From the NCBI GenBank assembly GCA_020638175.1, contig JACKJA010000002.1, forward strand, positions 558,001-622,000: a stretch of DNA of 64,000 bases. Direction: 5' to 3'. The position numbers and the translations under genes are program-made. This DNA is from Rhodospirillales bacterium (GTDB lineage: Bacteria > Pseudomonadota > Alphaproteobacteria > Micavibrionales > Micavibrionaceae). Below the pieces are notes generated by a model. It was not told where the DNA came from and made no database searches. It was given only the letters and a program-made list of their open reading frames with translations. Shown one piece after another: positions 35,299 through 44,010 of the stretch; within the stretch, counting starts at the first letter, position 1; each line of letters starts with the position of its first letter.

Positions 35299-36074
35299 AA
35301 GAAGTTCTATTCCGTATTTTTCTAAAATCTTTGAATTTGCCGATTCTTCTGATTTGCCTTTTCTCTACCGTCTTTATGGTGGCGGCTTTTTTTACCAAAC
35401 TCATTTTGGTTGGTGTGATTTTATGGACTGTTTATCTGGCTTTTTATCTGAGAAGAAAGCTTGATGATACTCAAAATGATCTGGCGGACTTTAAAGAAGA
35501 CTATCAGAAACGCGGTTTGGTTCTTTGGGATTCGCTTCGCTATTCTGTCCTTTTGGGCGTGTTGTTCGCGGTCCCTTTAAGCGCTTTATATGCAGTGGTT
35601 ATGTATGGTAGTCCCAGTTTGGAGAGGCTAATCAGTTCCTATGGTTATCTCGATATCATAAAGCATTGGGATCTTGTTTATCTGAGGCCCCGTTTTTATA
35701 CTGGCTATCCGGATACGGAGACGTTACGGATATACAAGTTGTTTGCGAACCTGATTCTTATCGGGGCGGTTTCTTTCATCATCCTTAGTGTGTCGATTTG
35801 TTTTAAACGTTGGTTCTCATTGTTGAAAATCGGCGACGTTCCGGTACAGACGGGAGATGGTTATGCAAGTATCAGAGGTTTGGACTTGCAGCTAAGTGGC
35901 CTTTTTATCAGCATGACGCTTATTCCCGATTATTTCTATTTTCTGTTTCTGGGAACGTTTAGTGGAGAATTGGAAACGTTCAGGATTTTCATAGACATTT
36001 TTGTGATTTCGTTTCTTTCATCCCTGTCTATTTTCGCTGTAACGCAGGCGTTAAGTAAATATTTGAATTTTTAA
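35295..36074 (+). CDS. Hypothetical membrane protein
   Basis: The 259-residue protein has about five membrane segments: around 13-50 (two), 75-98, 153-175, 200-217 and 230-250. A charged cytoplasmic linker lies between. GGGGGAG precedes the ATG, and the start overlaps a 26-codon frame. No family is recognised. The region is AT-richer than the flanking housekeeping genes. Confidence 0.6.
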   Translation: MKEVLFRIFLKSLNLPILLICLFSTVFMVAAFFTKLILVGVILWTVYLAFYLRRKLDDTQNDLADFKEDYQKRGLVLWDSLRYSVLLGVLFAVPLSALYAVVMYGSPSLERLISSYGYLDIIKHWDLVYLRPRFYTGYPDTETLRIYKLFANLILIGAVSFIILSVSICFKRWFSLLKIGDVPVQTGDGYASIRGLDLQLSGLFISMTLIPDYFYFLFLGTFSGELETFRIFIDIFVISFLSSLSIFAVTQALSKYLNF

Positions 36075-36102
36075 TCTGGCTTTCGATTAGGAGAAATAAG
36101 AG

Positions 36103-36699
36103 ATGACACAATTCGATTTTGAAAATAATTACCAGCATACATTGACGGCGATGGAATTGTTTACTCGACACCTAGCTAACTCCGGTATGACTGGCGCGTC
36201 AAAGGTAGCTGATTATATAGGTATGGCTAATCTTGCTGTGGGGGGATACTCTGCTATCAATGCTGGTTATCAAGAATATCAAAATGGTGGAAGTCCCGAG
36301 ACTCCAGAATATTCAGAAGGGTGGGCTGTAACGGATGCTTTGGTTAATAAGCAGTTTCAGGCTATTTTTCAATCACATTTAACAGCTTTTCCTAGTGATG
36401 CTGCTTTTACGGATTCTATAAGAGCCATAGGGAGATCTTACAATCAACTTACTAATGTTGTCGGACCGGCTGTTTCTTATACGACTGCTCCAGAGGGAGA
36501 AAAATTAATTGCAGCGTCACAATGCTGCTATCAGTTTCTAAAGCAATTTCTTTTCCCGTCTTTTCTCTGTGGAGAATCGGGTTTTTGGATTTATAGACCC
36601 AATAATAGATATCCTTTAACGTCATTTCTTCCATTGACGTGGCAGCTTGCCGATAAGGCCGTTTCCAAAAACCGAGTAATTCAGCGCATTTTACAATGA
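36103..36699 (+). pseudogene. Hypothetical gene, N-terminal part with an alien 3' end
   Basis: An AGGAG site precedes ATG 36103. Residues 1 to about 125 look coherent (NNYQHTLTAMELFTRHLANS, MTGASKVADYIGMANLAVGG). After about base 36480 the frame is antisense to the more protein-like minus-strand gene remnant 36452-36772, so the last 70 residues are probably not native. No family is recognised. Confidence 0.45.
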
Positions 36700-36772
36700 T
36701 ATTTGTTTTGAATTTCAGTTTGCTGGTTGAAAAATTGAGAACTTCAACGGGCGTAACGGGCAATTTTCTCAT
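36452..36772 (-). pseudogene. Hypothetical gene, 5' part only
   Basis: Start ATG 36772 follows AAGGAAG at a good distance. The 106-residue frame begins MRKLPVTPVEVLNFSTSKLK and includes LLGFWKRPYRQAATSMEEMT and DIYYWVYKSKNPILHREKTG. Its last ~20 residues run into the other-strand gene fragment. It seems to have lost its 3' end at the same junction where 36103 lost its own. Confidence 0.4.
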
Positions 36773-36852
36773 CTTTATTATCTTCCTTGTTGAGATAAGG
36801 CATAAATGTAACATAAGTATAATGAAAAGAAGATTATGCTTTATTCTTCAAA

Positions 36853-36890
36853 GTTAAAATAGCCGTTTCTCTCTGCGATCACTTTTCGAG
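36853..36890. repeat. Short dispersed repeat, copy 2
   Basis: The stretch GTTAAAATAGCCGTTTCTCT then CTGCGATCACTTTTCGAG aligns with 27521-27560 over its full length with a few substitutions. It directly precedes the M20 gene fragment. Confidence 0.5.
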
Positions 36891-36987
36891 CATCCCGCAT
36901 TACGATTTTAACGATGATGTCATCACGATTGGTGCGGAATACTGGGTACGTCTCGTCGAAATGAAGCCGGGAAAAATTATTGCTTGA
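36889..36987 (+). pseudogene. M20 amidohydrolase, C-terminal scrap
   Basis: The frame ends PHYDFNDDVITIGAEYWVRL then VEMKPGKIIA before TGA at 36985-36987. It is almost identical to the end of the intact M20 hydrolase gene at 54212-55399 (PHYDFNDDVIATGAEYWVRL). Everything upstream of that is missing. It lies 33 bases before the arginine leader peptide. Confidence 0.85.
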
Positions 36988-37019
36988 CGATGCCGCAGGA
37001 AATATGAGTTAGTAAAGAC

Positions 37020-37103
37020 ATGAACACACAAACCTTACAAACTGTAACAGCCCGCCGCCGCAGCCGACGTACAACCGCGTCGCGTTTGTGGCTGGCTGCG
37101 TAA
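37020..37103 (+). CDS. Arginine-rich leader peptide (putative attenuator)
   Basis: A 27-codon frame begins MNTQTLQTVTARRRSRRTTA and ends SRLWLAA. Six codons are Arg (CGC CGC CGC, CGA CGT, CGT), five of them within six codons. It lies 118 bases before argF, the first gene of an arginine operon, which is the classical position for a ribosome-mediated attenuator. Within it, CGCAGCC (37059-37065) can pair with GGCTGCG (37094-37100). The ribosome-binding site is weak (AGTAAAG). Confidence 0.65.
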   Translation: MNTQTLQTVTARRRSRRTTASRLWLAA

Positions 37104-37148
37104 AGGTTTCTTCTAACTCTCTCTAAAAGAAATTTCCCTTTCGTTTTT

Positions 37149-37170
37149 CCGCTGCAGACAAGAGCAGCGG
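37149..37170 (+). promoter_or_regulatory. Putative attenuator hairpin before argF
   Basis: A seven-bp perfect GC-rich stem (CCGCTGC / GCAGCGG, eight-base loop) lies 46 bases after the leader peptide stop. T tracts (GTTTTTGACTTTTT) begin nine bases after the stem. It could act as the terminator of an attenuator; the gap before the T run is longer than ideal. Confidence 0.5.
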
Positions 37171-37221
37171 CGCGTCACGTTTTTGACTTTTTCAATGCAA
37201 ACGAACGAAAGGAACCGGACA

Positions 37222-38130
37222 ATGTCCACGACCATAAAAACCAAACATTTTCTCGATCTGCCCGATATCCCGGTGGATGAGCTGAAAAGTATCCTGAAAA
37301 ACGCACATAGCCTGAAGGCGCAAAAATACGAGCCACCACAACTTCTGAAAGGGCTGACACTGGCGATGATTTTCGACAAGCGGTCAACCCGGACGCGGGT
37401 GAGCTTTGAGGTTGCCATGAAGCAACTCGGCGGCCATACGGTCGTCATGAGCATGGGCGACATGCAGATCGGCGGGGCGGAAAGCGTCGAAGATACCGCC
37501 AAGGTCATGGCCCGGTTTGTTGATGCCGTGATGGTCCGGATGAGCGATCACGAAGTTCTGAGTGAATTTGCGAGCTACAGCTATATTCCGGTGATTAACG
37601 GCCTGACCGACTGGTCGCATCCGTGCCAGATTATGGCCGATTTGATGACAATCGAGGAAAAACTTGGCAGCGTGCAGGGCAAGAAGATCGCGTGGATGGG
37701 CGATTATAACAACGTGGCCCGGACACTGGCACAGGCCGCTTCGATCTGGGATTACGAATTCCACATTGCTGCCCCCGGAAGTCTCCACCCGGCGAATGAG
37801 GGTTTTGGTCCGGCTGTATCCTTTACCGCCGATCCGGCCAGTGCCGCCAAAGCTGCGGATGTCATTGTCACCGATACCTGGGTGTCGATGGGACAGGAGG
37901 GCAAGAGCATTGCCATGTTCGAGCCTTATCAGGTCAATGACGATTTGATGGCTCTTGCCAATGACGATGCCTTGTTCATGCACTGTATGCCGATCCATCA
38001 GGGAGAGGAAGTCACGGACAGCGTCCTGAAATCAAAGCACAGCATTATCTATGACGAGGCGGAAAACCGGCTTCATGCGCAAAAGGCCGTTCTGGTCTGG
38101 TGCCTGGAAAATGCCGGCGTCGCGATATGA
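37222..38130 (+). CDS. argF: Ornithine carbamoyltransferase
   Basis: The 302-residue enzyme makes citrulline from ornithine and carbamoyl phosphate. The carbamoyl-phosphate motif FDKRSTRTRVSFE lies near residue 51-63. HPCQ (SHPCQIMAD) and the ornithine-binding HCMP region (FMHCMPIHQGEEV) follow. ATG 37222 has AAGGAA upstream and gives a normal N-terminus. It opens the arg operon. Confidence 0.95.
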   Translation: MSTTIKTKHFLDLPDIPVDELKSILKNAHSLKAQKYEPPQLLKGLTLAMIFDKRSTRTRVSFEVAMKQLGGHTVVMSMGDMQIGGAESVEDTAKVMARFVDAVMVRMSDHEVLSEFASYSYIPVINGLTDWSHPCQIMADLMTIEEKLGSVQGKKIAWMGDYNNVARTLAQAASIWDYEFHIAAPGSLHPANEGFGPAVSFTADPASAAKAADVIVTDTWVSMGQEGKSIAMFEPYQVNDDLMALANDDALFMHCMPIHQGEEVTDSVLKSKHSIIYDEAENRLHAQKAVLVWCLENAGVAI

Positions 38131-38135
38131 GCTTT

Positions 38136-38225
38136 GTCATTGCGAGCGACCGGAGGGAGCGCGGCAATCCAGTGCCACAAGGAAAGATTCTGGATTGCTT
38201 CGTCGCTGATGCTCCTCGCAATGAC
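38136..38225. repeat. Intergenic hairpin repeat, family 1, copy B
   Basis: The ends GTCATTGCGAGCGACCGGAG and CTCGCAATGAC and the inner arms GCAATCCAG/CTGGATTGC match copy A at 10391-10473. It starts five bases after the argF stop and lies inside the arg operon, between argF and argG. Confidence 0.85.
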
Positions 38226-38260
38226 GGTGTAAATCTGTAGTAAACCAAAGGAGAAAAACA

Positions 38261-39502
38261 ATGAGTAAACAAAAAATCGTACTGGCCTATTCAGGTGGCT
38301 TGGATACATCGGTCATTCTGAAGTGGTTTTTGGAACAGGGGTATGAGGTCATAGCCTACCTCGCCGACGTAGGACAAAAAGAAGATTTCGAAACTGCGAA
38401 GGAAAAGGCACTAAAAATCGGGGCATCGAAAGTCTATATCGAGGACCTTAAAAAGGAATTCGTGACCGATTATATCTTTCCGTCTTTTTCCGCCAACGCG
38501 GTTTATGAAGGGCGGTATCTGCTGGGGACGTCTCTGGCCCGGCCGATTATTGCCAAGCGGCAGATCGAGATTGCCGAGAAAGAAGGTGCGGCTTTTGTTT
38601 CCCACGGCGCGACCGGGAAAGGTAACGATCAGGTACGGTTTGAACTTGGCTATTATGCGCTGAAGCCGGATATTCAGGTGCTTGCTCCGTGGAAAATGCC
38701 TGAATTTCTCAACCAGTTTAAAGGGCGGTCGGATATGCTGGCTTATGCGGAAAAACACGGGATTCCCGTAACCGCGACGGTCAAAAAACCGTACTCAGAG
38801 GATGAAAACCTGCTGCATATCTCGCACGAGGCGGGGGTTTTAGAAGATCCGGCCACGGCGGCTGATGAAGATGTCTATTCCCATACGATTGCGCCGGAAA
38901 AAGCCCCGGATACAGCCGATCATATCGTGCTTAGCTTTAAAAACGGTTATCCGGTCAAAGTCGAGAACAAGGGCGACAAGACGATACATACCGAGCCGTT
39001 GGCACTGTTTACGTACCTTAACGAGATGGGCGCGAAGCATGGGATCGGGCGGCTGGATATGGTCGAGAACCGGTATGTCGGGATTAAATCGCGGGGCGTC
39101 TATGAAACGCCGGGCGGCGAAATCCTCCTGCAGGCGCACAAAGATATCGAAGGCCTGACGATGGACCGGGAGGTGATGCACATCCGGGATATGCTCTCGC
39201 TCAAAATGGCCGACCTGATCTACAACGGTTTTTGGTTTTCACCTGAAATGGCCTTTTTGCTTCATGCCATGAAAAAGGCGCAGGAAAATGTCGAGGGTGA
39301 TGTCACCGTGAAGCTGTTCAAAGGCTGTGCCTATCCGGTAGTGCGGAGTTCTGCCAAGTCGCTTTATAACGCCGAGCTGTCCTCTATGGACGAAGAAGGG
39401 GGATATAACCAGCAAGACGCACAGGGCTTCATCCGGATTAACGCCATCCGGCTCAAAGCCGGCTATCAAACGGCGGCTCATAAGCTGGAGAAAGCGGCAT
39501 GA
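38261..39502 (+). CDS. argG: Argininosuccinate synthase
   Basis: The 413-residue ATP-dependent ligase joins citrulline and aspartate. The P-loop LAYSGGLDTSVIL is at residues 8-20. The ATP/citrulline regions GATGKGNDQVRFELG and SRGVYETPGG follow. AAAGGAG precedes the ATG. The stop overlaps the argC start (ATGA). Confidence 0.97.
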   Translation: MSKQKIVLAYSGGLDTSVILKWFLEQGYEVIAYLADVGQKEDFETAKEKALKIGASKVYIEDLKKEFVTDYIFPSFSANAVYEGRYLLGTSLARPIIAKRQIEIAEKEGAAFVSHGATGKGNDQVRFELGYYALKPDIQVLAPWKMPEFLNQFKGRSDMLAYAEKHGIPVTATVKKPYSEDENLLHISHEAGVLEDPATAADEDVYSHTIAPEKAPDTADHIVLSFKNGYPVKVENKGDKTIHTEPLALFTYLNEMGAKHGIGRLDMVENRYVGIKSRGVYETPGGEILLQAHKDIEGLTMDREVMHIRDMLSLKMADLIYNGFWFSPEMAFLLHAMKKAQENVEGDVTVKLFKGCAYPVVRSSAKSLYNAELSSMDEEGGYNQQDAQGFIRINAIRLKAGYQTAAHKLEKAA

Positions 39503-40512
39503 CCGGCGCGAAGCTGAAAGTCTCGATTGTCGGGATCACCGGCTACACGGGCACGGAATTGCTGCGGATTTTACTGGCGCATCCGTTCGTGGAGCTGGCG
39601 TACCTGACGTCACGGCAGCATGACAATGAGGCGCTGGCCGCGGTATATCCGCGGCTGGCAGCCTTGCCAGCGGTTCAGGATATCGTGGTAACAAATACCG
39701 ATTACGCCACGGTGGCAGCGGAAAGTGATGTTGTATTCCTGTGCCTGCCGCATATGGCCTCGCAGGATGTCGCGGCGCAGTTTCTCGGTAAGACCAAACT
39801 GATCGACCTGTCAGCGGATTTCCGGTTGTCCGATGCGGAGACTTTTAAACGCTATTATCATGAAGATCACAAAGCCCCGGACTTGCTGGATGGTACGTTT
39901 GTCTACGGCTTGCCGGAGATTAACCGGACAGCGATCGAAACCGCGGAGGCTGTGGCCAATCCCGGTTGTTATGCGCTGCTGATCCAGACGCTTTTGTTGC
40001 CGTTCCGGGGCCAGATTAAACAGGCAGATGTGATGGCGGTCTCCGGCACCAGCGGCGGCGGGCGGTCGCCCCGCGATCCGGCCACCCATCCGGTGCTGGC
40101 ACAGGATATGAACAGCTACCTCATTAACGAACACCGTCACACGCCCGAGATTACCCGGACGCTTGGCATCACGGCAGAGCAGCTCAATTTTCTGCCGACC
40201 GTCGGGCCGTATGTGCGGGGGATTTTTGCCAGCGCCTTTGTGCAGACTGATGCATCACTGGACATCACGAACGGGTTTTTCGATGGGGAGCTGTTCACGC
40301 ATGTCGTGCCGGAGGTGCACTTAAACCATGTCGTTAGCACCAATCATTGCCATGTTCACTACCGGGAAGGAACGGGGGGGACGATCATTGCGCAGGGTGC
40401 GCTGGATAATCTATTGCGCGGGGCGTCGGGCACAGCGGTCCAGAATATGAATTTGATGTGCGGCCTGCCGGAAACGGCCGGGCTGGACTTTACAACCCCG
40501 GTTTACCCGTAA
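39499..40512 (+). CDS. argC: N-acetyl-gamma-glutamyl-phosphate reductase
   Basis: The 337-residue NADPH-dependent enzyme makes N-acetylglutamate semialdehyde. The Rossmann start IVGITGYTGTELLRIL is at residues 10-25, the active-site Cys is in NPGCYALL (around residue 156), and the catalytic His region HRHTPEI follows. GTSGGGRSPRD is also typical. It lies in the operon after argG. Confidence 0.95.
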   Translation: MTGAKLKVSIVGITGYTGTELLRILLAHPFVELAYLTSRQHDNEALAAVYPRLAALPAVQDIVVTNTDYATVAAESDVVFLCLPHMASQDVAAQFLGKTKLIDLSADFRLSDAETFKRYYHEDHKAPDLLDGTFVYGLPEINRTAIETAEAVANPGCYALLIQTLLLPFRGQIKQADVMAVSGTSGGGRSPRDPATHPVLAQDMNSYLINEHRHTPEITRTLGITAEQLNFLPTVGPYVRGIFASAFVQTDASLDITNGFFDGELFTHVVPEVHLNHVVSTNHCHVHYREGTGGTIIAQGALDNLLRGASGTAVQNMNLMCGLPETAGLDFTTPVYP

Positions 40513-40522
40513 GGAGATAGGT

Positions 40523-41401
40523 ATGTTTGATTTCCATGGTTTTTATAGTCACCTGTTTAAAGGAAAGCTGTTCCTTATCAAGGCAGGCGGACGGGTTATT
40601 ACGGATGAATCGGCCCGAGAAAACCTGCTGAAAAATATAAAGGAAATGACGGATGATGGGATAAAAGTCCTGCTGGTCTATGGCGGCGGGCATGTGATTG
40701 ACGATGCCATAAAGAATACGGGCCGGACGTCCCTGAAACTGGACGGTTTGCGGGTAACAACGGCAGAAGATATTGCGCTCATTCAAAACGTCATGGCCGG
40801 AGATCTGGCGTTCCGACTGACGGAAACGATGAAGGCTATTGATCTGGAAGGAATTTGTTTAAATGCTGTGCCGCCCTCATGGGGGCAGGCACAGCGGCGG
40901 TCGCCGCATGGTCAGACAAAGCGGTTTGACGGCACGTTGCAAACTGTCGACCCGCAGGCGATCCGGCGGATGTTAAAAGGAACCTCTTTTATCGCGTGTC
41001 CCTGTTTGGCGATGGATGCGGAAGGTCAGGCTGTCAATATCAATGCCGATAATGTGGCGGTAGAACTGGCCGCGGCTACGAAGGCGGCCAAGCTGATTTT
41101 CCTGACCGACACAGATGGGGTTTTGATTGACGGTAAAACCGCTTCTGTCCTGACGGCCCATGACCTGCGCAAGCAAATTGCTGCAGGGATGATTACCGGT
41201 GGCATGAAAGTGAAGATGGAAAACTGTATCCGGGTGCTGGAGGCCGGGGCACGGCGCGTTCATATTCTGAACGGCTTTAAATCCGATGCTTTGCGGGATG
41301 AAATTTATACGGCGTCCGGCTGCGGCACAATGATTGTCCGACGGAGCGAGAAGAAGAAATACGATCAGGAACAACGGGTTATTGAGAAGGACGCTGCATA
41401 A
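40523..41401 (+). CDS. argB: Acetylglutamate kinase
   Basis: The 292-residue enzyme phosphorylates N-acetylglutamate. It has IKAGGRVITDE in place of the common K-x-G-G-N motif, then VYGGGHVIDDAI, NINADNVAVELA, LTDTDGVLI and ITGGMKVKMENC. The family is clear but the protein is divergent. AAGGAG precedes ATG 40523. The stop and argD start share one base (TAATG). Confidence 0.9.
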   Translation: MFDFHGFYSHLFKGKLFLIKAGGRVITDESARENLLKNIKEMTDDGIKVLLVYGGGHVIDDAIKNTGRTSLKLDGLRVTTAEDIALIQNVMAGDLAFRLTETMKAIDLEGICLNAVPPSWGQAQRRSPHGQTKRFDGTLQTVDPQAIRRMLKGTSFIACPCLAMDAEGQAVNINADNVAVELAAATKAAKLIFLTDTDGVLIDGKTASVLTAHDLRKQIAAGMITGGMKVKMENCIRVLEAGARRVHILNGFKSDALRDEIYTASGCGTMIVRRSEKKKYDQEQRVIEKDAA

Positions 41402-42594
41402 TGGATACACAGGAAATGCTGGAAAAAGCGCAAAGCGTTTTTGTCGATCTGTATCCGCTGCAGGACATTGTTTTGGATCGCGGGGAAGGATGCTGCCTGT
41501 TCGACACGGATGGCAAGCGTTATCTCGATTTTGCCGCCGGGATTGCCGTGGCGTCCCTTGGTCATGCCCATCCGGTTTTTATCAAGGCCGTCGAAGAGCA
41601 AATCCGGTGCTTTACCACTTGTCCGGGGACGTATATGACCTCTCCCCGGTTGGCCTGCGGGGAATTCTTAATCGAGCATTCCGCATTTGACCGGGTGTTC
41701 CTGTGCAATTCGGGAACGGAAGCGGTGGAAGCCGCTTTCAAGCTCGCGCGGAAATGGGCCTATGAAACCAAAGGACCGGACTGCCATGAGGTGATAGCCT
41801 TTCATAACGGTTTTCATGGGCGAAGTATGGGTGCGGCGAGCCTGACCTATAAACGTGATAACCAGCCTTTCTTGGGTCCCTATGTGCCGGGAATTAATTT
41901 TGCCGATTTCAATGATCTGGCATCGGTGGAAGCACTAGTTACAGATAAAACAGCAGCGATCATTATCGAGCCCGTGCAGGGCGAAGGCGGAGTATGGATA
42001 GCTGCCCCAGCCTTTTTGAAGGCATTACGGACGCTGTGTGACGAAAAAAACATCGCCCTGATCTTTGATGAAATTCAGTGCGGGGCCGGGCGATGCGGCA
42101 CGGCTTTTGCCTATGAACAATACGGCGTTATCCCTGATATAATCACGCTGGCCAAGGGAATGGGTGGTGGTTTTCCGGTGGGCGCGATGTTGGCAAAGGG
42201 CGATTTCGCCAGCCATTTCGGCCACGGCACCCACGGCACGACTTATGGTGGCAATCCGCTGGCGGCGAACGTGGCGTTGGCGGTGATGGAAACGGTCTGG
42301 CAGCCGGCATTCCTGAAGAATGTCCGGGAAACCGGCGCTTATCTTATGGATCAACTGGACGGTTTAAGGCATGATTTCCCGGCGCTGGGCGCTATCCGCG
42401 GCAAGGGTTTACTGGTCGGGGTTGATATGAATATCCCGGTTAGCCCGTTCTTGAAAGCTTTGCTGCAAAACGGCGTGATGGCACTGAGCGCCGGGGAAAA
42501 TACTTTACGCCTCGCGCCGCCGCTGATCGCCGGACGGGCGGAAGTCGACGAGGCCATAGAGATTTTGAAAAAGACATTGGAGGAAACAGCATGA
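41401..42594 (+). CDS. argD: Acetylornithine aminotransferase
   Basis: The 397-residue class III PLP transaminase converts N-acetylglutamate semialdehyde to acetylornithine. It has the phosphate-binding SGTEAVEAAFKLARK, FHNGFHGRSMGAAS, DEIQCGAGRCG, and the PLP Lys in ITLAKGMGGGFPVGAML. The stop overlaps argH (ATGA). Confidence 0.94.
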   Translation: MDTQEMLEKAQSVFVDLYPLQDIVLDRGEGCCLFDTDGKRYLDFAAGIAVASLGHAHPVFIKAVEEQIRCFTTCPGTYMTSPRLACGEFLIEHSAFDRVFLCNSGTEAVEAAFKLARKWAYETKGPDCHEVIAFHNGFHGRSMGAASLTYKRDNQPFLGPYVPGINFADFNDLASVEALVTDKTAAIIIEPVQGEGGVWIAAPAFLKALRTLCDEKNIALIFDEIQCGAGRCGTAFAYEQYGVIPDIITLAKGMGGGFPVGAMLAKGDFASHFGHGTHGTTYGGNPLAANVALAVMETVWQPAFLKNVRETGAYLMDQLDGLRHDFPALGAIRGKGLLVGVDMNIPVSPFLKALLQNGVMALSAGENTLRLAPPLIAGRAEVDEAIEILKKTLEETA

Positions 42595-43922
42595 GTCAGA
42601 CAAAATCCAACCAGATGTGGGGCGGGCGGTTTGAAAGCGCGCCGGACGATGTGATGATGCAGATCAACGCCTCGATTGATGTTGATAAACGCCTGTACCG
42701 GCAGGATATTCAAGGTTCGCTGGCTCATGCGAAAATGCTGGCGGCCTGCGGGATTATTAAAGCCGAAGAGGCGCAAAAAATTTCCGAAGGCTTGCAGCAA
42801 ATCCGGGGGGAAATTGAAAACGGATCGTTCGTTTTTAAAACCGAGCTTGAAGATATTCATATGAATATCGAGGCGCGGCTGAAAGAAATTATCGGTGATG
42901 TGGCCGGAAAACTGCACACGGCACGCTCCCGGAACGATCAGGTCGCAACCGATTTCCGTCTCTGGATGAAAGAGGCAGTGATGGCGTTGATTGGTGATGT
43001 TGATGCTTTTCTTGCCGTCCTTAATGACAAGGCGAATGAACACAAAAACACCATTATGCCCGGCTTTACCCACTTGCAAATCGCCCAGCCGGTGACGCTC
43101 GGCCTGCATCTGGAGGCGTGGGCGGCGATGTTGGCGCGGGACAGGGGGCGGTTGGCGGATGCGTTGGAGCGGCTTGACGAATGCCCGCTGGGGGCCGGGG
43201 CATTGGCCGGGACGTCGTTCCCGATCGACCGGGCGATGACGGCTGAGGAACTGGGGTTCAAACAGCCGGTGGCCAACACGATGGACGCGGTGGCGGCACG
43301 GGATTTCGTGCTTGAATTTCTGTCCGTTGCCAGTATTTGCGCTGTTCACCTCTCCCGTTTTGCAGAAGAACTGATCCTATGGTCCACGTCCCAGTTCGGC
43401 TATATCCGTCTGAGTGACAGTTTCACGACCGGCAGTTCTATCATGCCGCAAAAGAAAAACCCGGATGCGGCGGAATTGGTGCGCGGCAAAAGCGGTAAGA
43501 TGATTGGTGCACTGATGCAAATGCTGACCGTGATGAAGGGGTTGCCGCTGACATACAACAAGGACATGCAGGACGACAAGGAAGCGGTGTTCGCAGCCTT
43601 TGACACGCTGCAGCTCTGTCTGAAAGCGATGGGGGGCATGGTCGCCGGCATGCAGGTTCACGTGACGCAAATGCGTGCCGATACCGAAAACGGTTTTTCC
43701 ACGGCAACCGATCTGGCCGACTGGCTGGTCAAAGAACTGGCCATGCCGTTTCGCGATGCTCATCATGTTACCGGCCAGATTGTCAAAATGGCTGAAAACA
43801 AAAGCTGTAAACTTGATGAACTGGCATTAGCCGACATGCAATCCATCGAACCACGGATTACGGATACAGTGTTTGAAGCCTTGAATGTCGAGAAAGCGGT
43901 TGAGGCCCGGCTGAAGAAGTAA
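42591..43922 (+). CDS. argH: Argininosuccinate lyase
   Basis: The 443-residue fumarase-superfamily enzyme releases arginine and fumarate. MWGGRFESAPD is at the start, HTARSRNDQVATDFRLW around residue 105, TPGFTHLQ-type IMPGFTHLQIAQP, and the signature GSSIMPQKKNPDAAEL (around residue 280). It ends the operon. Steps before argC (acetyl transfer to glutamate) and deacetylation are not encoded in this cluster. Confidence 0.96.
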   Translation: MSQTKSNQMWGGRFESAPDDVMMQINASIDVDKRLYRQDIQGSLAHAKMLAACGIIKAEEAQKISEGLQQIRGEIENGSFVFKTELEDIHMNIEARLKEIIGDVAGKLHTARSRNDQVATDFRLWMKEAVMALIGDVDAFLAVLNDKANEHKNTIMPGFTHLQIAQPVTLGLHLEAWAAMLARDRGRLADALERLDECPLGAGALAGTSFPIDRAMTAEELGFKQPVANTMDAVAARDFVLEFLSVASICAVHLSRFAEELILWSTSQFGYIRLSDSFTTGSSIMPQKKNPDAAELVRGKSGKMIGALMQMLTVMKGLPLTYNKDMQDDKEAVFAAFDTLQLCLKAMGGMVAGMQVHVTQMRADTENGFSTATDLADWLVKELAMPFRDAHHVTGQIVKMAENKSCKLDELALADMQSIEPRITDTVFEALNVEKAVEARLKK

Positions 43923-43945
43923 GGGGGAGGAGAATTCCATTTTTA

Positions 43946-43973
43946 CCGTCAAAATCACCAATATTCTCTGCGG
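43946..43973. repeat. Short dispersed repeat, copy 3
   Basis: CCGTCAAAATCACCAATATT then CTCTGCGG aligns with the first part of 27521-27560. It sits in the short gap between argH and the beta-CASP gene, 24 bases after argH. Confidence 0.4.
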
Positions 43974-44010
43974 CCGTCAAAGCCGCGTTGTATCTGGCGG
44001 TTCCTCATCT

